From positions 1-64,000 of the forward strand of contig VENA01000049.1 of NCBI GenBank assembly GCA_009711785.1: DNA of 64,000 bases, written 5' to 3'. The translations under genes were made by a program, and so were the position numbers. Origin of the DNA: Bacillota bacterium. Lineage in GTDB: Bacteria; Bacillota; Clostridia; Tissierellales; MES13. The notes under the pieces are model-generated. The model was given only the letters and a program-made list of their open reading frames with translations, made no database searches and had not been told where the DNA came from. Each line of letters starts with the position of its first letter. Position 1 is the first letter of the stretch. Below are positions 42,028 to 50,906 of the stretch, piece after piece.

Positions 42028-42774
42028 TTGGATAGAAAGAAAATAGTAAAAGCTTTAGAAGAATATCTTGGAGTGAAATCCAAATACCTAGGAGCACCAA
42101 CCTTTGCATATGAAGTTATGACAGATGATGAAACCTACACAATTGACAGAGAAGGTAAAATCACTACAGCAGATGAAAATGAACTGGGATTAGAAGAAGT
42201 ATTAAATGATACCCAAAACTTCGAAGAGCCTACAGAAATTAATGAAGTTGAAGTGATTATTCCATTAGATGGACACACAGGAATCACCTTAAGGAATCTA
42301 GTTAATATGATGTACAGCAAACAGTTTCTTATTAAAAAGGCATTTGATATAACAGAAAACATTGTAGAAGAAGACTTTTCTCTAGGAATAAATGAAGCTA
42401 AAATTACTCTGCTAGAGGATTTCAAAGAAGCCCTATATAGCTTAGGAGAAAATGGGTGTCCAGGAATAAAATTTGATTTCCAAGATAGCACCATAACCTT
42501 TAAGTTTCTAAAGGGAAAATGGAATGTAGAAAAGATAGAAACCTATTCAAACTTTGTAGCCATTTTAAATCAGAAGGCAAAGGAGCTAAAACGGGTTTCA
42601 CCTAAAGTAAAATCAACAGATAATGAAAAGTACACTTTTAGAACATGGCTCTTAAGACTTGGAATGATCGGAGATGAATATAAGCAAGATAGAAAGGTCC
42701 TCCTTCAGAACCTTTCAGGGAACAGTGCCTTTAGGAAGGAGAAACCTAAAAAACCACAGGATTCAGGGGAATAA
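42028..42774 (+). CDS. Conserved phage protein, unknown function
   Basis: The 248-residue protein has a TTG start after CAGGAGGGATAATA. The N-terminal part (KIVKALEEYLGVKSKYLGAPTFAYEV) and acidic middle are followed by a helical region and a basic C-terminus (FRTWLLRLGMIGDEYKQDRKVLLQNLSGNSAFR). Similar proteins are frequent in Firmicute prophages between early and packaging genes, sometimes labelled virulence-related without evidence. I assign no function. Confidence 0.8.
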   Translation: MDRKKIVKALEEYLGVKSKYLGAPTFAYEVMTDDETYTIDREGKITTADENELGLEEVLNDTQNFEEPTEINEVEVIIPLDGHTGITLRNLVNMMYSKQFLIKKAFDITENIVEEDFSLGINEAKITLLEDFKEALYSLGENGCPGIKFDFQDSTITFKFLKGKWNVEKIETYSNFVAILNQKAKELKRVSPKVKSTDNEKYTFRTWLLRLGMIGDEYKQDRKVLLQNLSGNSAFRKEKPKKPQDSGE

Positions 42775-42892
42775 AAGCCCCTGTTTTCCATTGTAAGGTC
42801 TTAAATATAAAAATAGGAACCGTAGCCCAATGGCGATATCACTTTTTCAGGTAGGCAGTCATACAATTAAAAAGACATTTTCAATAAAATCC

Positions 42893-42946
42893 TTGCAATT
42901 ACTTGTATTTAGAGTGATAGATAGTAGTGACAAAAATACAGGAGGG
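42893..42946 (+). promoter_or_regulatory. Repeated upstream element, copy B
   Basis: TTGCAA (42893-42898), 17 bases, GATAGA (42916-42921), then TAGTAGTGACAAAA. CTTGTATTT (42902-42910) pairs with AAATACAGG (42934-42942), next to AGGAGGG. Relative to copy A, G becomes A in the first arm and C becomes T in the second, keeping complementarity. Confidence 0.65.
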
Positions 42947-42953
42947 ATAGAAA

Positions 42954-43175
42954 ATGGATAAGTTTTTTACTCAGAAATATTGCGATAGGTGTGGTAAAGA
43001 TTTAAAATGTGGTAGGATAATGTCAATGTTTAATGAGGACTGTATATGTATGGCATGCTGCAATGAAGAAAAGAAAGATCAAGACTATGATAAGGCTGTC
43101 AAAGCAGACATCGAAGAGATAAAGAGGGGAAACTATAACTTCAAAGGTATCGGCAGAAGAAAGTCTAATAAATAG
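42954..43175 (+). CDS. Small cysteine-rich phage protein
   Basis: The 73-residue protein has paired cysteines (YCDRCGKDLKCG, then CICMACCNEE), a small zinc-ribbon-like fold, and a lysine/arginine-rich tail (GIGRRKSNK). It starts at ATG 42954 after AGGAGGG. It is a common small gene in Firmicute phages near terminase genes, with no known function. Confidence 0.75.
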   Translation: MDKFFTQKYCDRCGKDLKCGRIMSMFNEDCICMACCNEEKKDQDYDKAVKADIEEIKRGNYNFKGIGRRKSNK

Positions 43176-43198
43176 ATAACTCTAATGGAGGTTAAAAC

Positions 43199-43408
43199 AT
43201 GACAAGGAAACAACTGAAAATAATGATGGAAGGGCTAATAGCCACTGCCATTGAGAAGATATGTGTATTAGGGTCAGAGGATTCAATGGAAGATGTAAAT
43301 AATATTATTAACTTAGTTGAAGACCTGGAAAACTTTTGGGCTGACCTGAGTCAGGAAGAAATCACCTGGCACACCAAAATTACAGAAGCAGTGGATAAGC
43401 TGAAATAA
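43199..43408 (+). CDS. Small phage protein, unknown function
   Basis: This 69-residue acidic helical protein (RKQLKIMMEGLIATAIEKI, then EDVNNIINLVEDLENFWADL) starts at ATG 43199 after TGGAGG. It has no recognised motif. It lies just before the terminase genes, after which a terminator occurs. Confidence 0.7.
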   Translation: MTRKQLKIMMEGLIATAIEKICVLGSEDSMEDVNNIINLVEDLENFWADLSQEEITWHTKITEAVDKLK

Positions 43409-43426
43409 GAATAGAATTATTAGATG

Positions 43427-43446
43427 AAGGCCTTAGGGCCTTTTTC
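43427..43446 (+). terminator. Small terminator just before terS
   Basis: AGGCC / GGCCT stem over a four-base loop followed by TTTTTC, ending six bases before the terS ribosome site. It could reduce read-through into the packaging genes. Confidence 0.65.
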
Positions 43447-43465
43447 TTATGAGGAGGTGATACCT

Positions 43466-43942
43466 ATAGCCCAAAGAGGAAGGAAACCAAAACCAACAGC
43501 AATTAAAGAACTTGAAGGTAATCCAGGAAAAAGAAAACTTAATGAATATGAACCTAAACCTGAAAAGAAGGTGCCAAGATGTCCGTCATGGCTTGAAGAT
43601 GAAGCTAAAAAGGAATGGAGAAGAACAGCTAAAAGACTTGAGAATCTTGGTATTCTTACCCAGATAGACATGGCTGCCTTTGCTGGCTACTGTCAAGCTT
43701 ATGCAAGGTGGAGAGAAGCAGAAGAGTTTATTTCAAAGCATGGTACTATCGTTAAGACACCTTCAGGATATTGGCAACAAGTGCCACAGGTATCAATTGC
43801 TCAAAGTTATTTAAAAATCATGAATAGATTCTGTGAACAGTTTGGTCTTACGCCATCAGCAAGAAGTAGAATAGTTACTGAACAAGGAAATCAACAAACT
43901 AGTGACCCCATGGAGTTAATTCTTTTAGGTGGGGGAAAGTAA
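43466..43942 (+). CDS. Terminase small subunit (P27 family), apparent AUA start
   Basis: The 158-residue protein is of the Terminase_4/P27 type: AQRGRKPKPTAIKELEGNPGKRKLN near the start, PKCPSWL-like PRCPSWLEDEAKKEWRR, and GILTQIDMAAFAGYCQAYARWREAEEFI. It binds packaging sites and guides the large subunit. The consensus site AGGAGGTGAT (43452-43461) has no ATG, GTG or TTG at proper distance. The codon eight bases after AGGAGG, just before Ala-Gln-Arg-Gly-Arg-Lys-Pro, is ATA (43466), where relatives have ATG. The in-frame ATG 43424 lies in the terminator, upstream of the ribosome site. Confidence 0.85.
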   Translation: MAQRGRKPKPTAIKELEGNPGKRKLNEYEPKPEKKVPRCPSWLEDEAKKEWRRTAKRLENLGILTQIDMAAFAGYCQAYARWREAEEFISKHGTIVKTPSGYWQQVPQVSIAQSYLKIMNRFCEQFGLTPSARSRIVTEQGNQQTSDPMELILLGGGK

Positions 43943-43943
43943 C

Positions 43944-45488
43944 ATGTATGATGAAAAGAAAGCTCAACATGCTGTTAATTTTATTAATTGCTTAAAGCAT
44001 ACAAAGGGGCAGTGGAGAGGGGTGCCCTTTGATTTATTACCTTGGCAAGATAAAATTATAAGGGATATATTTGGAACAATCAGAGACAATGGATATAGAC
44101 AATACAATACTGCCTATGTAGAAATCCCAAAGAAGAATGGAAAATCAGAACTAGCTGCAGCAGTTGCGCTTCTTATGACTTGTGGTGATAATGAATGGGG
44201 AGCTGAAGTTTATGGATGCGCATCTGATAGGCAACAGGCATCCATTGTGTTTGATGTAGCAGTGGATATGATAGACCAATGCCCGGCTTTAAAGAAGAGA
44301 ATTAAACCAATAATGTCAGTTAAAAGATTAGTATATAAACCAACTAATAGTTTTTATCAGGTGTTATCAGCTGAAGCTTATACAAAACATGGTCTAAATG
44401 TTCATGCAGTTGTATTTGATGAACTTCATGCACAACCGAATAGAGATTTATTTGATGTTATGACTAAAGGTAGTGGGGACGCAAGAACACAACCTTTATT
44501 TTTTCTTATAACAACCGCTGGAAATGATAGAAATTCGATATGTTATGAACAACATCAAAAGGCATTAGATATTATTGAGGGAAGAAAAATTGACCATAAC
44601 TTCTATCCAGTTATTTATGGAGCAAGTGATGATGATGACTGGTCAGACGAAAAGGTGTGGTATAAAGCCAACCCTTCCCTTGGACACACTATAGATATAG
44701 AAAAAGTAAGAAATGCTTACAATAGCGCAAGGGAAAACCTAGCTGAAGAAAATATATTTAGACAGTTAAGATTAAACCAATGGGTTAAGCAATCAGTGCG
44801 CTGGATGCAGATGGATAGATGGGCTGAATGTTCTTTTAAGATAGATATAGAATCACTAAGAGGTAGAGAATGTTTTGCAGGATTAGATCTTTCAAGTACA
44901 ACAGATATCACAGCATTAGTATTGGTGTTCCCACCAAGAACAGCCGATGAAAAATATATAGTATTACCTTATTTCTGGATTCCAAGAGACAACCTGAAAT
45001 TAAGAGTTAGAAGAGATCATGTACCTTATGATATTTGGGAACAACAGGGTTATATCAAAACTACAGAAGGTAATGTGGTTCACTATGGATTCATTGAAAA
45101 TTTTATAGAAGAATTAGGGACTAAATTCAATATAAAAGAAATAGCTTTTGATAGATGGGGAGCAGTCCAGATGGTCCAGAACCTAGAAGGAATGGGATTT
45201 ATAGTGATACCTTTTGGACAGGGGTATAAAGATATGTCTCCACCTTCTAAAGAACTTATGAAACTGACGCTTGAAAAGAGAATAGCTCATGGAGGGAATC
45301 CTGTTCTTAGATGGATGATGGATAATATTTATGTAAGAACTGATCCTGCTGGAAATATTAAACCAGATAAAGAAAAAAGCACCGAACGTATTGACGGCGC
45401 AATAGCTTTAATTATGGCACTTGATAGGTCTATTAGGCATGAAAATAAGAGTAGTGTTTATGATGAGAGGGGTATTATCATATTGTGA
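43944..45488 (+). CDS. Terminase large subunit
   Basis: The 514-residue protein is of the HK97/Terminase_1 type. The ATPase part has Walker A-like EIPKKNGKSE (Lys67) and Walker B AVVFDELHAQ (Asp159, Glu160). The nuclease part starts CFAGLDLSSTTDITALVLVF and continues to DKEKSTERIDGAIALIMALD with the later acidic ligands. It packages and cuts phage DNA. ATG 43944 is well spaced from GGGGGAAAG; the GTG at 43929 overlaps that site. Normally the portal gene follows directly; here three extra genes intervene. Confidence 0.95.
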   Translation: MYDEKKAQHAVNFINCLKHTKGQWRGVPFDLLPWQDKIIRDIFGTIRDNGYRQYNTAYVEIPKKNGKSELAAAVALLMTCGDNEWGAEVYGCASDRQQASIVFDVAVDMIDQCPALKKRIKPIMSVKRLVYKPTNSFYQVLSAEAYTKHGLNVHAVVFDELHAQPNRDLFDVMTKGSGDARTQPLFFLITTAGNDRNSICYEQHQKALDIIEGRKIDHNFYPVIYGASDDDDWSDEKVWYKANPSLGHTIDIEKVRNAYNSARENLAEENIFRQLRLNQWVKQSVRWMQMDRWAECSFKIDIESLRGRECFAGLDLSSTTDITALVLVFPPRTADEKYIVLPYFWIPRDNLKLRVRRDHVPYDIWEQQGYIKTTEGNVVHYGFIENFIEELGTKFNIKEIAFDRWGAVQMVQNLEGMGFIVIPFGQGYKDMSPPSKELMKLTLEKRIAHGGNPVLRWMMDNIYVRTDPAGNIKPDKEKSTERIDGAIALIMALDRSIRHENKSSVYDERGIIIL

Positions 45489-45511
45489 CTTTTAGTGTCA
45501 TTTGATACAAT
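45483..45511 (+). promoter_or_regulatory. Sigma-A promoter of the first moron cluster
   Basis: TTGTGA (45483-45488), exactly 17 bases, TACAAT (45506-45511), starting in the last bases of the terminase gene. It would allow the following three genes to be expressed in the lysogen independently of phage late transcription. Confidence 0.65.
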
Positions 45512-45547
45512 CGTTTTAAGAATAAATTGTTACAGGGGGTATTCTTA

Positions 45548-45982
45548 ATGGAAGATACAGATATGATAAAAATAGCCGAGAAAGTAAAATTTTGGGAGAA
45601 GCAAGATGAGATTAATAAAGAATTAATACCTAGAGTTATTAAAAATCATAAACTAATTACTAAGATTTCTCAAAGGTCTCTTAAATCTGCTGAAATCATT
45701 TCAAATATTAAGGCGCAAAATAATAAGCTTGAAACTGATTATAAAAGCTTAGCAAAGAGAATTAATAAATTGGATAATCTGTTTAAAGAAAATGAAGAAG
45801 CTTTAAATAACAGTAATGAATTTCTTGAAAATAGTAAGAATATTGAAAAAAAGACTGAAGCTATTTATAACGAATGGAAAAAAAGTAAAGGAGAACTACG
45901 AAAATTAACTAAACTAGTCTATATTTTCATTACAATTTCCTTAGTAATGTCAGTTGTAGCTGTATATGGCATTATTAACTAA
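45548..45982 (+). CDS. Coiled-coil protein with C-terminal membrane anchor (moron gene 1)
   Basis: The 144-residue protein has ATG 45548 after CAGGGGGTATTCTT. A long charged coiled-coil stretch (about 10-115, SAEIISNIKAQNNKLETDYKSLAKRINKLDNLF) ends in one membrane helix (LVYIFITISLVMSVVAVYGII) at the very C-terminus, so the coiled coil would face the cytoplasm. It lies 11 bases before a nuclease-membrane gene and probably works with it. No phage structural role is evident; no family recognised. Confidence 0.7.
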   Translation: MEDTDMIKIAEKVKFWEKQDEINKELIPRVIKNHKLITKISQRSLKSAEIISNIKAQNNKLETDYKSLAKRINKLDNLFKENEEALNNSNEFLENSKNIEKKTEAIYNEWKKSKGELRKLTKLVYIFITISLVMSVVAVYGIIN

Positions 45983-45993
45983 GGAGGGGACTT

Positions 45994-47112
45994 ATGGAAT
46001 CGACACGTCTATTAAATGATTTAAAAAAAATAGCTATAAATGATGAAGATAAATCTGAAGATTATAAAAAAATACTAAATACTTTATTAGAAAAAGACAC
46101 AACAGATTGCGTTTTAGAAGCAGGATTTGTTTTTGAAAAGGGAATGATTGCGTTATTTAAGAATCGAAATATTCCAGACAGCTTAAAGTTAGCTTATGAA
46201 GATTCATTCAGAGATTCAAAACTATCATTATATGAGAATTATTTAGAAAAAGTTGAAAATGGTGAAAAATCTGTTATGGGTTTCATTAATAATTTAAAGG
46301 GTAAAGTATTTGAATATGAGTTACCTAAACGTTTAGAAGAATTATACCCTAATTATGAGTTTAAAATTGCAGAGAAGGTAAATCAGCCTACATGGGATAT
46401 TGAAGCTATTGATATAGAGGGGACAGAGAATTTTTTTATACAGGCGAAGATGTGGGGAAATAATCCTAGTAATTTAAGTAATTTGAATGAACTTATGGAA
46501 GCAAATCCTGATGTTATGTATGCAACAAGTAGTGAAATAAGGGATGCTATTCTTGAAAAATCACCAGAATTATCAGAGCAATTAGTTCCAGATATAAATA
46601 TATCTAATTACGATTTTACTAATAATGTACAAGCTAATCTAGAAACCTTAGCAGAAAATGTTGGATTAGATGTACCTGATGGTATTGGAGATATATTACC
46701 ATATTTCACTGAAGTTGTACTGGGAATAAAGTTACTTATGGACCTTATAGAAGTTCAAAGAGATTTTAAAAATATAGGTGCAAAAAATAAAACTAAATTG
46801 TCAGCAGTTAAAGTGATTATTTTGTTCTCAAGATTTGGTGTTACATCTGTATGCACTTTTATTGGAGGGGCAGCTGGTGGAGGAGTAGGCACGTATATAC
46901 CAGGAATTGGCAACATAGCTGGAGGATTATCAGGAACTTTAGGCGGTGCAATATTGGCAGCAAAGATAAATAAAAATATAAAACCATATATGCTAAATAT
47001 AGCACTTGAATTAGTTGGTTTAGATGATGATGATATGTTTTATTTAAATAATAAAAGAAGAATTGATAATCTAGCACTTTCTTTTATTAAATGCTCTAAG
47101 AAATTCAATTAA
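45994..47112 (+). CDS. PD-(D/E)XK nuclease domain fused to a glycine-rich membrane segment (moron gene 2)
   Basis: The 372-residue protein has three parts. Residues 1-95 are helical. At about 96-160 Mrr-like restriction-endonuclease residues are visible: Glu107 in GKVFEYELPKRLEELYPNYEF, Asp135 in QPTWDIEAI, and Gln150-Ala-Lys152 in NFFIQAKMW. Residues 235-330 contain hydrophobic helices, including a glycine-zipper stretch FIGGAAGGGVGTYIPGIGNI (289-308) continuing to about 323, as in membrane-inserting proteins. It starts after AGGAGGGG, 11 bases from the coiled-coil gene. A nuclease tethered to the membrane between packaging and portal genes is not a structural protein; defence or superinfection exclusion is plausible inference. 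Confidence 0.7.
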   Translation: MESTRLLNDLKKIAINDEDKSEDYKKILNTLLEKDTTDCVLEAGFVFEKGMIALFKNRNIPDSLKLAYEDSFRDSKLSLYENYLEKVENGEKSVMGFINNLKGKVFEYELPKRLEELYPNYEFKIAEKVNQPTWDIEAIDIEGTENFFIQAKMWGNNPSNLSNLNELMEANPDVMYATSSEIRDAILEKSPELSEQLVPDINISNYDFTNNVQANLETLAENVGLDVPDGIGDILPYFTEVVLGIKLLMDLIEVQRDFKNIGAKNKTKLSAVKVIILFSRFGVTSVCTFIGGAAGGGVGTYIPGIGNIAGGLSGTLGGAILAAKINKNIKPYMLNIALELVGLDDDDMFYLNNKRRIDNLALSFIKCSKKFN

Positions 47113-47186
47113 GTTTACTTTTTCAATTTATCTCCAGCTGATAGGGATTGTAGGTAAAATACAATTTTTTTAATTGGAGGGGTATA

Positions 47187-47711
47187 ATGGCAAATACAAA
47201 TAAATTAAAAACTGTCGTCGAGAAAGAAATGATTGATAGGTTTTGTGATAAATATGAAATTAAACCGCTGAAACTAGATTTGCAAAAAAATAAAATACAT
47301 ACAATATTTAGTGGAATGGAACCTGACCTAATTGCGTACCATGAAGAAGAAAGAATTTTATATTTAGGTGAGATTACTACTTCTGGATATTTAGGACAGC
47401 GTGGTAGAGATTTTCACGTAGGTGCTGTAAAGAAAATATCTGAAGCTTTCTCAAAATTCTATTTATTGTATAATGATATAAGAATAATTAATAAAAGATT
47501 ACAGGAGTACTTACCAGATAATGAGATAGATTCAGTAAAATGTTTTTTTATAGTTCCAGAAGGTAGTAAGTTTATAAATGCCTTAGGTTACAGAAAAAAA
47601 CTATTTGAGACAAGATACATGGATTTAGAGACAATAAAGCTAACAAAAGAAAGTCATTCAGTAATGATAGAAGTATTAGAAGCTTCAAAAAATGAAAATA
47701 AACAACATTAA
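47187..47711 (+). CDS. PD-(D/E)XK-like small protein (moron gene 3)
   Basis: The 174-residue protein has ATG 47187 after TTGGAGGGG. Pro46-Asp47 in GMEPDLIAYHEEERILYLGEITTSG, followed by Glu62-Ile-Thr64, follows the PD-ExK spacing, but Thr replaces the last Lys; Lys82/83 in GAVKKISEAFSKFYLL could substitute. Either it is a nuclease with a migrated lysine or an inactive relative that controls the preceding nuclease. A weak hairpin TTGTA/TACAA with seven T's (47149-47173) separates it from that gene. Not a known structural gene. Confidence 0.65.
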   Translation: MANTNKLKTVVEKEMIDRFCDKYEIKPLKLDLQKNKIHTIFSGMEPDLIAYHEEERILYLGEITTSGYLGQRGRDFHVGAVKKISEAFSKFYLLYNDIRIINKRLQEYLPDNEIDSVKCFFIVPEGSKFINALGYRKKLFETRYMDLETIKLTKESHSVMIEVLEASKNENKQH

Positions 47712-47755
47712 CAATATTTTCAAGCGCTTTTATATTTCTATATGGAGGTGACCAA

Positions 47756-48985
47756 TTGAAAATTTCAGTATTAAAAAAACTTTTTCAATCAAGAGACGGT
47801 CCTAAGAATAGTTTGTGGGGCAATGCTTTTAGTTTTTTCTTTGGGCCTACAACAAGTGGGAAAACAGTTAATGAGAAAACAGCAATGCAAACCACAGCAG
47901 TCTATGCCTGTGTTAGAATACTAGCTGAAACAATAGCATCTTTGCCTCTACATACGTATATTCATACTGATAGAGGAAAAGAAAAAGCTATTGAGCATTC
48001 TTTATATTATTTATTACATGATGAACCAAATTCCGAGATGACTTCATTTGTGTTTAGAGAAACACTTATGGGTCATCTTTTATTATGGGGAAACGCGTAT
48101 GCTCAGATTATTCGAGATGGTAGAGGCAAGGTAGTTGCCCTTTATCCATTAATGCCGGATAGGATAATAGTAGATAGGGATAACAAGGGTGAAATTTACT
48201 ACCTATACAATAAAGATGGTCGAAGTTATACTTTAAGAAATTATGAAGTGCTACATATTCCAGGACTAGGTTTTGATGGTTTAATTGGTTACTCACCAAT
48301 TGCAATGGCAAAGAATGCTATTGGAATGGCTATAGCTACTGAGGAATATGGGGCTAAGTTCTTTGCTAATGGAGCTAATCCAGGAGGAGTACTTGAACAT
48401 CCCGGTATAGTTAAAGATCCAGCAAGAGTTAGGGATAGTTGGAACAGTGTTTATCAAGGAAGTAATAATGCTCATAGAATTGCAGTTTTAGAAGAAGGAA
48501 TGAAATTTAATAGTATAGGTATTCCACCTGAACAGGCACAGTTTTTACAAACAAGAAAATTTCAAATTAACGAGATAGCTCGAATTTTTAGGATTCCACC
48601 TCATATGATAGGTGATCTTGAAAAATCGAGCTTTTCTAATATAGAGCAACAATCCCTAGAGTTTGTAAAATACACTCTTGATCCTTGGGTTGTGAGATGG
48701 GAACAGACTATTAAAAGAGCTTTATTTAGCGAAAATGAGAAAAAGAAATATTTTGTGAAATTTAATGTAGAAGGCTTACTTAGAGGAGATTATCAAAGTC
48801 GTATGACAGGCTATTCAATAGCAAGACAAAATGGATGGATGTCAGCTAATGATATTAGGAGACTTGAAGATATGAACTTAATTCCTGAAGAACTAGGAGG
48901 TGACAGATATCTAACTAACGGAAATATGGTAGATATAGCTAAAGCAGGAAATTGGGCTAATAAAAACAAGCAAGGAGGAGAATAG
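47756..48985 (+). CDS. Portal protein (HK97 family)
   Basis: The 409-residue protein has a TTG start after GGAGGTGACCAA. It contains the family pattern TTAVYACVRILAETIASLPLHTY, RDGRGKVVALYPLMPDRI, YEVLHIPGLGFDGLIGYSPI, and FSNIEQQSLEFVKYTLDPWVVRWEQTI. It forms the twelve-subunit ring through which DNA enters the capsid. It is followed directly by the head protease and capsid genes. Confidence 0.96.
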   Translation: MKISVLKKLFQSRDGPKNSLWGNAFSFFFGPTTSGKTVNEKTAMQTTAVYACVRILAETIASLPLHTYIHTDRGKEKAIEHSLYYLLHDEPNSEMTSFVFRETLMGHLLLWGNAYAQIIRDGRGKVVALYPLMPDRIIVDRDNKGEIYYLYNKDGRSYTLRNYEVLHIPGLGFDGLIGYSPIAMAKNAIGMAIATEEYGAKFFANGANPGGVLEHPGIVKDPARVRDSWNSVYQGSNNAHRIAVLEEGMKFNSIGIPPEQAQFLQTRKFQINEIARIFRIPPHMIGDLEKSSFSNIEQQSLEFVKYTLDPWVVRWEQTIKRALFSENEKKKYFVKFNVEGLLRGDYQSRMTGYSIARQNGWMSANDIRRLEDMNLIPEELGGDRYLTNGNMVDIAKAGNWANKNKQGGE

Positions 48986-49684
48986 TTGGGAAAAAAGTTT
49001 TGGAATTGGGTTGAAAACCAAGAAGGTAGGACCCTTTATTTTGATGGATATATTGCACAGGATAGTTGGTTTGAAGACGACATTACACCTAAACAGTTTA
49101 AAGCAGAACTGTCAGATGGTAACGGAGACATTTCTGTATGGCTAAATTCACCAGGGGGAGATGTTTTTGCAGCTAGTCAAATATATACAATGCTAAAGGA
49201 GTATGAAGGTAAAGTGACAGTTAAAATAGATGGTCTAGCAGCTAGTGCTGCCTCAGTTATTGCTATGTCTGGAGATGAGATTCACATGTCTCCTGTTGCA
49301 ATGATGATGATTCATAATCCATCTACTGTTATTTTTGGTGAAGCAGAGGATCTTAAAAGTGGCATTAGTATGTTATCTGAGGTAAAAGAAAGTATTATTA
49401 ATGCCTATGAACAAAAGACAGGACTTAGTAGAACAAGAATATCTTATATGATGGACTCTGAAACTTGGTTTAGTGCAAAGAAAGCAGTAGAATTAGGATT
49501 TGCAGATGAAGTGATGTATGAGGAAGGTGGAGAAGAAATATCCGATGGTTTTATTTTTGATAAGGTGACAGTTACTAATGCATTAATTAAAAAATTACCA
49601 AAACCGAAACAAACAGACTCTTATAAAGAGGAAGGAACACCATATGATCAATTACAAAAAAGGCTTGACCTTTTAAAATATTAA
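48986..49684 (+). CDS. ClpP-like head maturation protease
   Basis: The 232-residue protein has a TTG start after AGGAGGAG. It has a ClpP fold with VWLNSPGGDVFAASQIY, a nucleophile Ser87 in DGLAASAASVIAM and His110 in MMMIHNPS. It processes the N-terminal scaffolding part of the capsid protein encoded next. Position between portal and major capsid is standard for HK97-like phages. Confidence 0.95.
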   Translation: MGKKFWNWVENQEGRTLYFDGYIAQDSWFEDDITPKQFKAELSDGNGDISVWLNSPGGDVFAASQIYTMLKEYEGKVTVKIDGLAASAASVIAMSGDEIHMSPVAMMMIHNPSTVIFGEAEDLKSGISMLSEVKESIINAYEQKTGLSRTRISYMMDSETWFSAKKAVELGFADEVMYEEGGEEISDGFIFDKVTVTNALIKKLPKPKQTDSYKEEGTPYDQLQKRLDLLKY

Positions 49685-49699
49685 ATTGGAGGTTGTTAA

Positions 49700-50896
49700 A
49701 TGAACAAAATATTAGAGCTTCGTGAAAAAAGAGCAAAGTTATGGGAGGCTACAAAAGCTTTTTTAGATAGTAGAAGAAGTGAAAATGGTTTATTATCTGC
49801 AGAAGATACTGAACAGTATGAAAGAATGGAAACTGATGTTATAAACTTAGGTAAAGAGATAGATAGACTTGAGAGACAAGCTACCCTTGACTTAGAGCTT
49901 TCTAAAGCTACTACAAATGCAATTAAGAATAAACCCAATAGTACTATAGGAGATGACAAAACAGGTAGAGCATCTAATGAATACAAAGAAGCATTTTGGA
50001 AAGCAATGAGAAATAAAAATAATTATAATTTTCAAAACGCTCTTCAAATTGGTACTGATAGTGAAGGTGGGTATCTAGTACCTGACGAATTTGAACGAAC
50101 TCTAGTAGAGTCTCTTAGGGAAGAAAATATATTTAGACAATTTGCAAAGGTAATTACTACTTCCACTGGGGATAAGAAGATACCAGTAGTTGTTTCTAAG
50201 GGAACAGCATCTTGGGTAGATGAGGAAGGACCTATTCCAGAATCAGATGACGCATTCGGACAAGTTTCAATAGGTGCGTATAAATTAGCCACTATGATTA
50301 AGGTTTCAGAAGAACTCCTTAATGATAGTGTTTTTAATTTAGAGGACTATATATCGAAAGAGTTTGCTAGAAGAATTGGAAGTAAGGAAGAAGAATCCTT
50401 TTTTATAGGAGATGGAGTAGGTAAACCAACAGGTATATTTAATGCAACAGGTGGAGCTGAACTTGGTATTACAGCCTCAACTCAATCAACTATAAAGCTT
50501 GATGAAATTATAGATTTATTTTACTCACTAAAATCGCCTTATCGTAAGAAGGCAATCTTTGTTATGAATGATTTAACAGTTAAAGCTATTAGAAAATTGA
50601 AGGATGGAAATGGTCAATATTTATGGCAGCCATCAGTTAAAATGGGTGAGCCAGATACTGTTCTTAATAGGCCAGTTAAAACATCAACTTATGTTCCAAC
50701 TATTGCAGCAGGAGCTAAAACTATTGCATTTGGAGACTTTAATTATTATTGGGTAGCTGACCGACAAGGTAGATCATTCCAACGATTAAATGAACTTTAT
50801 GCTGCAACTGGGCAAGTTGGTTTTAAAGCAACTCAACGTGTTGATGGAAAACTTATATTACCAGAAGCTATTAAAACTTTACAGATGAAAGCGTAG
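49700..50896 (+). CDS. Major capsid protein (HK97 fold)
   Basis: The 398-residue protein has an N-terminal coiled-coil delta domain of about 100 residues (LREKRAKLWEATKAFLD, then DRLERQATLDLELSKA), removed by the head protease. The HK97-fold body follows: DSEGGYLVPDEFERTLVESLREENIFRQFAKVI, WVDEEGPIPESDDAFGQVSI, LLNDSVFNLEDYISKEFARRIGSKEEESFFIGDGVGKP, and FKATQRVDGKLILPEAI at the end. It forms the icosahedral shell. Confidence 0.97.
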   Translation: MNKILELREKRAKLWEATKAFLDSRRSENGLLSAEDTEQYERMETDVINLGKEIDRLERQATLDLELSKATTNAIKNKPNSTIGDDKTGRASNEYKEAFWKAMRNKNNYNFQNALQIGTDSEGGYLVPDEFERTLVESLREENIFRQFAKVITTSTGDKKIPVVVSKGTASWVDEEGPIPESDDAFGQVSIGAYKLATMIKVSEELLNDSVFNLEDYISKEFARRIGSKEEESFFIGDGVGKPTGIFNATGGAELGITASTQSTIKLDEIIDLFYSLKSPYRKKAIFVMNDLTVKAIRKLKDGNGQYLWQPSVKMGEPDTVLNRPVKTSTYVPTIAAGAKTIAFGDFNYYWVADRQGRSFQRLNELYAATGQVGFKATQRVDGKLILPEAIKTLQMKA

Positions 50897-50906
50897 GTGG
50901 TTTATT

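Noticed and set aside
42135..42494. A 119-codon minus-strand frame inside the conserved phage gene at 42028
   Set aside because: It is antisense to a gene with a strong ribosome site and has none of its own.
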